From contig CAVPFL010000007.1 of assembly GCA_963703745.1 (NCBI GenBank), positions 496,001-560,000 of the forward strand: 64,000 bases of DNA. Reading direction: 5' to 3'. The position numbers and the translations under genes were made by a program. Position 1 is the stretch's first letter, and each line of letters begins with the position of its first letter. The DNA comes from AP-15 sp963703745 (GTDB lineage Bacteria; Pseudomonadota; Alphaproteobacteria; ATCC43930; CGMCC-115725). The notes under the pieces are model-generated. The model saw nothing but the letters and a program-made list of their open reading frames with translations. It was not told where the DNA came from and ran no database searches. This document shows positions 35,690 through 43,045 of this stretch, piece by piece.

Positions 35690-37018
35690 ATGAGGCTGTT
35701 CAGAATGGTGCTCGCAGGAGCGGCGGTCGCGATTGCGGTATTCGGCCTCAGCCCCGGCATGGCGGCGGCGCAGAACGAGCAATTCATCCCACGCCTCGTC
35801 TACCGCACCGGTCCCTACGCGCCGAACGGCATCCCGTTCGCCGACGGCTATGCCGATTATCTCGATATGATCAATGCGCGCGACGGAGGCGTCGGCGGCG
35901 TTAAGATCACCTATGAGGAGTGTGAAACCGGGTACAACAACGATAAGGGCGTCGAGTGCTACGAGCGGCTCAAGAACCACCCGCCGACCGGAGCGAGCCT
36001 CGTCGATCCGCTGTCGACCGGCATCACCTACGCGCTTATCGAGCGCGCGACCGCCGACAAGATCCCTGTCGTCTCGATGGGCTACGGCCGCGCCGACGCC
36101 AGTTACGGCGCCGTCTTTCCATATGTCTTCACGTTGCCGGCGACCTATTGGGCGCAGGCCGACGCGATGGTCAAATATATCGGCGACGAACTCGGCGGCA
36201 TCGACAAGCTCAAGAGTAAGAAGATCGGCCTCGTCTACATCGACATCGCCTATGGCAAGGAACCGATCCCCACGCTCGAAAAGCTGTCGCAGAAATACGG
36301 CTACACCTTCCTCAAATATCCGGTCTCGGCGCCTGGCATCGAGCAATCGGCGACTTGGCTGCAGGTCCGCCAGCAGCGGCCAGACTGGCTGCTGCTGTGG
36401 GGCTGGGGGGTCATGAACTCGACCGCGATCAAGGGTGCCGCTTCGGTCGGCTATCCGATGGATCACTTTATTGGCGTGTGGTGGTCGGGCTCGGAGCCCG
36501 ATGTCGTGCCGGCCGGCGAGGCGGCGGTCGGCTACAAATCGGGCACGTTCCATGGCGCCGGCCAGAATTACGGTGCAATCCGGGACATCCTCAAATACGT
36601 CTATGACAAGAACGGCGGACATACGACCCGCGAAAAGGTTGGCGAGGTGCTCTATAACCGCGGCGTCATCAACGCGATCTACGACCTCGAAGCGATCCGC
36701 ACCGCGCAGACCAAATTCGGCCAGAAGCCGCTCAAGGGCGAGGATGTGCAGTGGGGGTACGAGCATCTCGACATCATACCGCAGCGCGTCACCGAGCTCG
36801 GCGCCGACGGGTTGATGGTGCCGATTGCGCTGTCCTGCGACAACCACGAGGGCAACGGCATGGTTCGCATCCAGCAATGGGACGGTAAAAACTGGAAGTT
36901 CGTGTCCGACTGGATCCAGCCGGACCGGACCATGCTGACCGAGATGTACAAAGAATCGGCGCTGAACTACGCGAAGGAGAAAGGCATCACCCCGCGCGAA
37001 TGCACGAAAGTCATGTAA
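35690..37018 (+). CDS. ABC transporter periplasmic substrate-binding protein (Liv type)
   Basis: 442 residues. Signal peptide residues 1-27 (hydrophobic VLAGAAVAIAVFGL, cleavage after MAAA). The mature two-lobed periplasmic-binding fold of the branched-chain amino acid/amide group has YRTGPYAPNGIPFADGYADYLDMIN, YEECETGYNNDKGVECYERL and VVSMGYGRADA. ATG 35690 follows GGGAG. It is followed 40 bases later by a LivF-type ATPase. The permease genes livH/livM and the second ATPase livG are not adjacent, so this is an incomplete import operon. Such proteins often bind aromatic acids or amides. Confidence 0.9.
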   Translation: MRLFRMVLAGAAVAIAVFGLSPGMAAAQNEQFIPRLVYRTGPYAPNGIPFADGYADYLDMINARDGGVGGVKITYEECETGYNNDKGVECYERLKNHPPTGASLVDPLSTGITYALIERATADKIPVVSMGYGRADASYGAVFPYVFTLPATYWAQADAMVKYIGDELGGIDKLKSKKIGLVYIDIAYGKEPIPTLEKLSQKYGYTFLKYPVSAPGIEQSATWLQVRQQRPDWLLLWGWGVMNSTAIKGAASVGYPMDHFIGVWWSGSEPDVVPAGEAAVGYKSGTFHGAGQNYGAIRDILKYVYDKNGGHTTREKVGEVLYNRGVINAIYDLEAIRTAQTKFGQKPLKGEDVQWGYEHLDIIPQRVTELGADGLMVPIALSCDNHEGNGMVRIQQWDGKNWKFVSDWIQPDRTMLTEMYKESALNYAKEKGITPRECTKVM

Positions 37019-37058
37019 GGGCGCACACAGAGCCTAGCAATTCTCGTATATCGCGACG

Positions 37059-37910
37059 ATGACCGGCCCCCACACTGGCCCTCCCCCGCGCGCGGGGGAG
37101 GGGACGGCAGCGCCGTTGCTCACGGTCAACAATATCGAGGTGGTCTACAACCACGTCATCCTAGTGCTGAAGGGTGTCTCGCTAGAGGTGGCGGCGGGCG
37201 GCATCGTGGCATTGCTCGGCGGCAACGGCGCCGGCAAGACGACAACTCTGAAGGCGATCTCGAACCTGTTGCGTGCCGAACGCGGCGAGGTGACAAAGGG
37301 GTCGGTCACCTTTGCCGGCGAGCGGGTCGATGCGCTTGACGCCGCCTCGGTGGTCAAGCGCGGTCTGATCCAGGTGATGGAAGGCCGCCATTGCTTTGCC
37401 CACCTCACGGTCGAAGAAAACTTGCTGACCGGCGCCTACACCAGGGCTGACGGACGAGCCCGGGTGACCGAGGACCTCGAAAAGGTCTACGGCTATTTTC
37501 CGCGACTCAAGATTCGCCGCGGCGCGATTGCCGGCTACACCTCCGGCGGTGAGCAGCAGATGACCGCCATCGGTCGGGCGCTGATGTCGCGACCCAAGAT
37601 GATCTTGCTCGACGAGCCTTCACTCGGCCTGGCTCCGCAGCTCGTCGAGGAGATCTTTGGCATCGTCGACCGTCTCAACAAAGCGGAAAATGTCGGTTTT
37701 TTGGTCGCCGAGCAGAACACCAACATCGCGCTGCGCCACGCCGACTACGGCTATATCCTGGAAAACGGCCGCATGGTGCTGGACGGCACGGCAACGGCAT
37801 TGCGTGGCAATGAGGACGTCAAAGAATTCTATCTCGGGCTCTCCGCGAGCGGGCGCAAGAGCTACCGCGACATCAAGCATTATCGCCGGCGCAAACGCTG
37901 GCTCGCATGA
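37059..37910 (+). CDS. LivF-type ABC transporter ATPase
   Basis: 283 residues. Walker A GGNGAGKTT (near residue 54), Q-loop area, signature YTSGGEQQMTAIGRAL, Walker B MILLDEPSLGLAP and switch His region. It matches LivF ATPases of branched-chain-type importers, with a C-terminal tail of ~25 residues longer than usual. The annotated N-terminus (MTGPHTGPPPRAGEG) is encoded by a CCCTCCCCC...GGGGGAGGG palindromic repeat, so the true start may be TTG at 37114, just before LLTVNNIEVVYNHVI. Confidence 0.88.
   Translation: MTGPHTGPPPRAGEGTAAPLLTVNNIEVVYNHVILVLKGVSLEVAAGGIVALLGGNGAGKTTTLKAISNLLRAERGEVTKGSVTFAGERVDALDAASVVKRGLIQVMEGRHCFAHLTVEENLLTGAYTRADGRARVTEDLEKVYGYFPRLKIRRGAIAGYTSGGEQQMTAIGRALMSRPKMILLDEPSLGLAPQLVEEIFGIVDRLNKAENVGFLVAEQNTNIALRHADYGYILENGRMVLDGTATALRGNEDVKEFYLGLSASGRKSYRDIKHYRRRKRWLA
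37078..37104. repeat. Palindromic repeat overlapping the livF-like start
   Basis: CCCTCCCCCGCG and CGCGGGGGAGGG form a near-perfect hairpin that belongs to the dispersed CTCTCCC/GGGAGAG family. It lies inside the first codons of the ATPase reading frame as called from ATG 37059. Confidence 0.7.
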
Positions 37911-37941
37911 GGCGTAGAGCGGAAAACGCAGCACATTCCGT

Positions 37942-37973
37942 CGACTCTCTTTTACGGCGACTCTCTTTTACGG
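37942..37973. repeat. Perfect 16-bp tandem duplication
   Basis: CGACTCTCTTTTACGG occurs twice head to tail (37942-37957, 37958-37973). It lies at the 3' end of the broken HAD gene. Confidence 0.9.
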
Positions 37974-38374
37974 CCGCACTCTGCCGCGGTGCGCGGCCAG
38001 TTATCGAGCCGCGGTTTCAGATAGCCGGCGCGACAGATCCAAAGCCATTTTCTGATGTTCCTCGATGCGCCCGATGCACCAATGATCAGCACCCCGCCAC
38101 TCTGCGGATTTAGCCTGACCGGCTCTCCTTGCCAATCACGTGCGAACTCCACGGTCTGGCGTTCGATATGCGACGCAAGTTCGGCAAGATCAGTGTCCAG
38201 TATTCGCTCGATCGTTTCCTCAACTCCCGCGCCGCGAGGCGCGCTGGTGACGAAGTCGGCATCCGCTTTGACGATGGGCAGTGCGTTGGCAACCGCAACT
38301 GCGCAGCCGCAGGCGCGCAAAAAGGCGTGGTCGTTTTCAGCGTCGCCAATTCCGACAACATTGAATGGCGACAA
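37952..38374 (-). pseudogene. Fragment of a HAD hydrolase, possibly fused to a nucleotide-binding domain
   Basis: VVGIGDAENDHAFLRACGCAVAVANALP is the HAD motif IV region (G-D-x-x-N-D) of Cof-type phosphatases, here at the very start of the open frame, so the N-terminal ~170 residues are missing. After ERILDTDLAEL the sequence reads GGVLIIGASGASRN, resembling a P-loop (G-x-S-G-x-x-K) that has lost its Lys, and then degrades. It looks like a truncated HAD + ATPase fusion. Upstream sequence shows no continuing HAD domain. Confidence 0.65.
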
Positions 38375-38593
38375 CAGTTGCCGGCACAGTCCCGTTCCCT
38401 GTCATCAAACTTTCAAATTAGTCTCGTCCCGAGACGCGGTGTGCGTGTGCGGCGCGGCATTTGCCAACGCCACAGCGGCAATTGGGAGCTTAGGAGCCCC
38501 GTCGGAGACTCCGGATAAAGACGGCCGGTTTTGCCGGTAAGACCCCGACCGGTGACCCGTCCAACCGGGGCAATGATCGCGGACTGTCGCAGC
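38375..38593. other. Intergenic, nothing recognised
   Basis: About 220 bases upstream of an EcfG-type promoter. They would have to contain the missing HAD N-terminus but do not; no other feature was seen. Confidence 0.35.
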
Positions 38594-38619
38594 GGAACCT
38601 GATGGGGAGCGCAATGGTT
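38594..38619 (+). promoter_or_regulatory. EcfG-type promoter
   Basis: GGAAC (38594-38598), 17-base spacer, GGTT (38616-38619), 61 bases before the ATG at 38681. One mismatch to the consensus in the -10. Confidence 0.55.
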
Positions 38620-38680
38620 AGCACCGTAACTGGGTGGCAATCTCTTGAACGCGTCCAGCCCGATCGGGAGGAGCCGGCGG

Positions 38681-39084
38681 ATGGCACTCGACGAACTACA
38701 TGAGGGCGTGAGCCAGAGTTTATCGCCTATGGAGCCGCGTGAAACCACCGCACAACAGAGGCGGGTAACCGCCATGCGAATCGGCAGCGTGGCGGCGGCC
38801 GGCCATCATGCGGCCGGCGACCTCGAAGAGCATTTTCCGCAAATAGCCCGCTGCATGCAGATGCTGCGGCCGGGTTCGAGCATATCTCGAGCTTCTTGCG
38901 TGACCCCAATATAGATGAAGTGGCGAATTTCGTCGGGAATTTGGGTCGCAAGCAACCTGCCGCGGTCGTCGCGGGATTTTTCTTGGTAGCGGTGGGGCTA
39001 TCGTGGTTGCTGAGAAGCTCGGGCAACCCCCCGGAAGACTTCGGCGCCGGTGGTCGGGAAAGAGGCGCCTATGGCGTACATTGA
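38681..39084 (+). pseudogene. DUF883-like stress membrane-associated protein, frameshifted
   Basis: Starting MALDELHEGVSQSL, the frame holds EEHFPQIARCMQ; the expected continuation DAAAGFEHISSFLRDPNIDEVANFVG lies in another frame from about 38868. It is followed by GRKQPAAVVAGFFLVAVGLSWLLRSSG, a C-terminal membrane helix, ending at 39084. The helical region plus a single C-terminal helix preceded by R-K/R-Q-P-A is typical of small alphaproteobacterial stress-induced proteins. One indel near 38868 breaks it. Confidence 0.65.
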
Positions 39085-39329
39085 AACCAACCGCCCGATT
39101 TCGGAAATCTTTGCCGGTGAGCCAATTCACCGTGCTGGTACGCAAAGAGGGCGAGGTCGCTCGTGCCGAGATGTCGGAAAAAATCGGCGAGATCGGCATG
39201 GCGGCTGGTCTCGTCGCCGGGGGCGCGGTGCTGCTGATCCCCGCTTTGGTGATTCTGCTATTGGCGGCGGTTGCCGGCTTGGCCGCGACGGGCCTTGCCG
39301 TGGGCTGGGCCAGGCCTTGCTCGAGATAA
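39071..39329 (+). pseudogene. Phage-holin-superfamily-like membrane protein (PF07332 type), frameshifted
   Basis: MAYIETNRPISEIFAG starts at ATG 39071. The typical continuation QFTVLVRKEGEVARAEMSEK and two membrane helices (GMAAGLVAGGAVLLIPALVIL and a following Ala/Leu-rich helix) are in another frame from about 39115 to 39308. These proteins are small membrane proteins of unknown role, commonly next to DUF883-like proteins. It overlaps the end of the previous broken gene by 14 bases. Confidence 0.6.
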
Positions 39330-40291
39330 TCCAGCCGGGCTCGATGCTCGACGCGGCCGCTTTGCGCAAGGGCCGTCGGAAATCCCCGCCTTGGGATGGA
39401 AAGATATTTTATTTCGAGTTTATAACCGTATCTCGGATGACCGAATCCTCGCCAACGCTGCCGGTGTAACCTACTACGCGCTGCTTGCCCTTTTTCCGGG
39501 CATCGCGGCTGTGGTCTCGATTTATGGGCTCTTTGCCGACCCCAATACTATCGTCAGCCATGTCGATACGATGGCGGGGTTCGCACCGGGGGGGTGCAAT
39601 CGACGTCGTTCGCGACCAGTTGACCCGCCTCTCCGCGCAGGGCAGCACCAAGCTCGGAGTGAGCTTTTTGATCGGGCTCGTCATCTCATTGTGGAGCGCC
39701 AATTCTGGGATCAAGGCGCTGTTTGACTCATTGAATGCTGTCTATGAGGAGAAGGGAAAACGCAGCATTATCCGGCTCGATGCCGTGACCTTATCTTTTA
39801 CGATCGCGACCATTGCGTTCCTGCTGATTGCGCTCGCCTGCGTTATCGCTTTCCCGGTGATGCTCAATCACATTCCAGCTCCTGGGATCACGGGTTGGCT
39901 TCTCAACATCGCTCGATGGCCGATTCTGTTGGTGCTTGTCGCGGTAGGGCTGACGGTGATCTACCGGTATGGCCCGAGCCGTACAGAACCGCGGTGGGAA
40001 TGGATCACCTGGGGTAGCGCATTCGCCGCCGTCGCATGGCTCGCCGCTTCCGCCCTGTTCTCGTGGTATGCAGCGAATTTCGGAAGCTTTAACAAAACCT
40101 ATGGTTCGCTCGGCGCCATCATCGGTTTTATGACCTGGATGTGGGTGTCGACAATCGTGGTTCTGGTCGGCGCCAAGCTCAATGCGGAAATCGAGCATCA
40201 GACGGCGCGTGAAAGCACCGTCGGCCCGGCGAGGCCGCTAGGCCGACGTGGCGCGAAAATGGCCGACGCCGTCGGTGCAGCGCAGGCCTGA
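39271..40291 (+). pseudogene. YihY/BrkB-family membrane protein, frameshifted at a G7 run
   Basis: GWKDILFRVYNRISDDRILANAAGVTYYALLALFPGIAA is split by a run of seven G near 39590: the first frame gives AGFAPGG, and the next frame continues AIDVVRDQLTRLSAQG, FLIGLVISLWSANSGIKALFDSLN and further membrane helices to TIVVLVGAKLNAEIEHQ, ending at 40291. YihY proteins are six-helix inner-membrane proteins of unclear function. The real start is uncertain (TTG 39271 used). One base in the homopolymer separates this from an intact gene. A second, intact YihY gene lies at 56900. Confidence 0.75.
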
Positions 40292-40331
40292 ATTCTAACG
40301 GCGTTTTGCGCTCGCTCTCTCAGCGCGCAAC

Positions 40332-40684
40332 TTAGTCCGTGGCAAGCTTGGCTACTGAAGTCACGAGCTCAGCTATGTCGATAGGGGCGATAACGGCTTC
40401 GCCGAGCCCCTCTGTGTATTCGACATTTTCGGCCGCGACGGCGAACACCACTTTGATCAAGGGCTGTTTCATTCGGGCCATTCGAGCTAATGCAACTCCG
40501 TTCGGCTGCCCCACTGAAAACCGGACACGAGTGATCAAAATTTCAAATTGCGCAGTTTCAAGGGTGTCTAGAGCCTCCATCGGTTCCCTGAACATGACCA
40601 CCTTGTGCCGGCCAAGCTTAGCGCTGCCGCTGCTCCCTCGATGAATGCGGGATCGTCATGCACCAGGATAATGTTAGCAGGCAT
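40332..40684 (-). pseudogene. Single-domain response regulator receiver, frameshifted
   Basis: MPANIILVHDDPAFIEGAAAALSLAG is the beta1/alpha1 part with the acidic pair DD. The expected HKVVMFREPMEALDTLETAQFEILITRV continues in the next frame after about 40608. The second half lacks a clear phospho-Asp (ILITRV stands where D usually is), and the conserved Lys is in the later beta5 area. So this may be a degenerate receiver even without the indel. Single-domain receivers often serve the general stress response. Confidence 0.65.
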
Positions 40685-40751
40685 ACGGATTGCTCCTCAT
40701 CTGACTGCCATCCCGGACTTTTCTTACCGCTAAGCAGAGGAGGCGTCTACT

Positions 40752-40984
40752 GTGGCGAGGCCGGCCCAAGGCAAGCCACCTGCCGATGTAATCGGCGATG
40801 CCGTCAAGCCCGATGGCGTCGTCGCGGACACGGAGCCTGAGAAGCGCGTCAAGCGCGCCGCTGCCGAGCTCGGCCGTCGAGGGGGGAAAGCACGGGCGGC
40901 ACGGATGACCCCCAGAAAAGAAGATCGGAGATCGCTCGAATGGCGGCGAAAAGAAGATGGAACAAGCCACCCTGGGCGCTGTGA
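40752..40984 (+). pseudogene. Small basic KGG-like protein, probably frameshifted
   Basis: Starts GTG 40752 with MARPAQGKPPADV, then EKRVKRAAAELGRRGGKARAARMTP, a stress-type R-x-G-G-K-A-R motif. The family end EIARMAAKRRWNKPPWAL appears in another frame and stops at 40984, while the first frame runs on without resemblance. A one-base indel near 40920 is likely. It resembles small Lys/Arg-rich proteins induced by stress; function unknown. Confidence 0.5.
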
Positions 40985-41037
40985 AGCATCGAGGATGAAA
41001 ATTCCTGAAGGAGCTGACCCTACGGAGGGAACGCTCG

Positions 41038-41063
41038 GACCAAATGGTTTGTTTGGCGTGCGA
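41038..41063 (+). promoter_or_regulatory. EcfG-type promoter
   Basis: GGAAC (41038-41042), 17-base spacer, TGTT (41060-41063), 23-26 bases before the small ORF at 41086. Spacing to the start is short for a leader but workable. Confidence 0.5.
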
Positions 41064-41085
41064 AGCCACAAAACCGCGGGAGGAA

Positions 41086-41163
41086 ATGGTGAACGGTTTG
41101 ATCTATCTGGTCGGGCTGATCGTCATCATCCTGTTCATTCTGTCATTCTTCGGGCTCCGCTGA
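41086..41163 (+). CDS. 25-residue single-helix membrane peptide
   Basis: MVNGLIYLVGLIVIILFILSFFGLR, a single hydrophobic helix with a C-terminal Arg (starting at ATG 41086 or GTG 41089, with GGGAGGA just upstream). Similar tiny peptides ending in S-F-x-G-L-R are recurrent in alphaproteobacteria as far as I recall. The stop TGA overlaps the ATG of the next membrane protein by one base (TGATG), a signature of translational coupling. Confidence 0.7.
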   Translation: MVNGLIYLVGLIVIILFILSFFGLR

Positions 41164-42023
41164 TGCTTGCGTCAAACGAGGCGGCGCGGCGCGTCGAAGC
41201 TTCGGAACCAATTGCTGCTGCAACCCTAGAAGTTGCGACGTCGTTTGTGCAGTGGAGCGCGGTTATTGCCGGTGCCCTGGTCGCCTTGGCCCTATCGCTA
41301 GTTCTGATAGCGTTCGGCTCTGCCTTGGGTCTGGGGATTGTCTCGTCGTCCCCAACCTGGCGAGACGCCTCGCCGGCGCTCGCAGTCGGTTCGGGGGTTT
41401 ATTTGCTGTTGACGACTCTCGTCAGTTTTGGTCTCGGCGGATATGTGGCTGGGCGCCTTCGTGAGCGCTGGCATGCGACCGCATCGGCTAGTGTCGTCGA
41501 GTTTCGAGATGGTGTCCACGGTGTGCTGGCATGGGCTATCGCGGCAGTAATCAGTGGCATCATCATTGCCGCATCGGTCGCAGGGGTCGTGTCAAAGTCG
41601 GTCGAGCCCGCGAGCTCGCCCGTTGCGGCCACTGGCGAACCTTTGATTGCCTATGAGCTGGATCGCTTGTTCCGGGCGGAGCGCCATCCGCCCGGGGCCG
41701 AGCTGACATATGCCCGCGCCGAGGCGGCGCGCATCCTGCTTGCCGCCGCTGGCCGGCAAGGAATTACACCCGCGGATCGGACGTATTTGGCGCGGCTGGT
41801 TGTGGGCCAGACCGGTGCTGCACCGGCAGACGCTGAAGGCCGCGTAGACGTGGCGATTACCGCAGCGGCGACGGCTGTGCACAAGGCTCGCCGAAGCGCT
41901 GTGATCCTCGGTTTCTCGACTGCGGCGTCACTGCTGTTCGGTGCTGCTGCGGCATGGTACGCCGCCTGCGAGGGTGGCCGCCACCGGGACGAAGTGAACC
42001 CGCCATTGACCTGGCGTTGGTGA
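41163..42023 (+). CDS. Membrane protein of unknown function, coupled to the upstream peptide
   Basis: 286 residues. Three to four hydrophobic segments in the first 150 residues: VQWSAVIAGALVALALSLVL near 20-40, then GSGVYLLLTTLVSFGLGGYVAG and VLAWAIAAVISGIIIAASVAG. A soluble Ala-rich middle and a last helix near residue 250 (LGFSTAASLLFGAAAAWYAA) follow. The W-S-A-V-I-A-G-A start is seen in other alphaproteobacterial proteins of no known role. The start overlaps the 25-residue peptide stop; a longer frame upstream is not used. Confidence 0.75.
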   Translation: MLASNEAARRVEASEPIAAATLEVATSFVQWSAVIAGALVALALSLVLIAFGSALGLGIVSSSPTWRDASPALAVGSGVYLLLTTLVSFGLGGYVAGRLRERWHATASASVVEFRDGVHGVLAWAIAAVISGIIIAASVAGVVSKSVEPASSPVAATGEPLIAYELDRLFRAERHPPGAELTYARAEAARILLAAAGRQGITPADRTYLARLVVGQTGAAPADAEGRVDVAITAAATAVHKARRSAVILGFSTAASLLFGAAAAWYAACEGGRHRDEVNPPLTWRW

Positions 42024-42114
42024 GAACGATTGCTGTCTCATCGGGGACTGTCGCCAGCGGCTCTTCCGTGTCAGCAACTTTGCGACATTAATCGTTAAAC
42101 GGTTTGGATTTTTA

Positions 42115-42140
42115 GGAACCGTCTCACGCAGCGGCGTGTT
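42115..42140 (+). promoter_or_regulatory. EcfG-type promoter for the SDR gene
   Basis: GGAAC (42115-42119), 17-base spacer, TGTT (42137-42140), 20 bases before the first candidate start at 42161 and about 60 before a GTG near 42202. Confidence 0.55.
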
Positions 42141-42160
42141 CCCGGTGCAAGAGCTGCAGT

Positions 42161-43020
42161 ATGAGCTCCTCTCGATCAAATTGGCTACGAAACGTAGGAT
42201 CCGCAGTGGCCCATCCTAAGCCCCCGTTTACCGGGCAACAGCAAGAACGCCCGGGCTCGACCGACAATATGACGCCGCGCCCTGATCACCGGGAACATTC
42301 GTATCGCGGCAATGGCATACTCAATGGACGGGTTGCCCTGATCACCGGTGCTGATTCCGGGATAGGACGCGCAGTAGCGATCGCCTTTGCGCGCGAAGGT
42401 GCAGACGTAATGGTGTCCTATCTGTGCGAAGATCAGCAGGCCAGAGAAACCGCGCACTGGGTCGAAAGGGCCGGAAGACGCCCGCTAACAATTGCGCGCG
42501 ACGTTGCCGATCCGGCCCATTGCCGCCGGATGGTCGACCGCCCGTCGCAGGCTTTTGGGCGGCTCGACGTTCTCGTCAACAACGCCGCCTTCCAGGCGAC
42601 CCACGAGGGCATCGAGGAGATCTCGGATCACACCTTGCGCACCAACATCTACAGCATGTTTTATCTGGTGAAGGCGGCACTGCCGCACCTCAAGCCGGGC
42701 AGCGCCAACGTTAACACTGCCTCGATAAACTCGAAATCCCCGTCGCCGGAGCTTCCCGCCTACGCGACCACGAGAGGCGCAATCGCCAATATCACCGCGG
42801 GGCTCGCCGAGCTTCTCGCCGACAAGGGAATTCGGGTCAATTGTGTTGCGCCGGGACCGATCTGGACCCCGCTGATCCCGTCCACGATGCCGCCCGAGAG
42901 CGTCGCCCATTTCGGCGAGAGCCCGCTGAACTGCCCGCCTATGTGCTGCTCGCCTCCGATGAGGTCAGCTACATGTCGGGCGCGATGATCCCGGTCACCG
43001 GCGGACGGCCGATGCTGTGA
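42161..43020 (+). pseudogene. SDR oxidoreductase (general-stress YhdF type), frameshifted near the C-terminus
   Basis: KPPFTGQQQERPGSTDNM at the N-terminus and GNGILNGRVALITGADSGIGRAVAIAFAREGADV are typical of the stress-induced YhdF/Gsp39-like SDR group. NNAAFQ, the Ser-containing NTASINSKSPSPELPAYATTRG (Tyr present, Lys replaced by Arg) and RVNCVAPGPIWTP follow. After FGES the frame is lost; the expected end ELPAYVLLASDEVSYMSGAMI-PVTGGRPML is in another frame and stops at 43020. The unusual YATTRG in place of Y-x-x-x-K also hints at decay. Confidence 0.75.
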
Positions 43021-43045
43021 CAACCCAGTAATGGAGATGCGAGGA

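Noticed and set aside
35405..36877. A 490-codon minus-strand open frame opposite the Liv-type binding protein.
   Set aside because: Shadow frame: composition mirrors the real gene, with no motif or ribosome binding site.
40752..42023. A single 423-residue protein from GTG 40752 to 42023.
   Set aside because: It joins a broken KGG-like gene with the membrane protein across a region lacking resemblance. The TGATG junction at 41161-41165 and the peptide start at 41086 show that the membrane protein begins at 41163.
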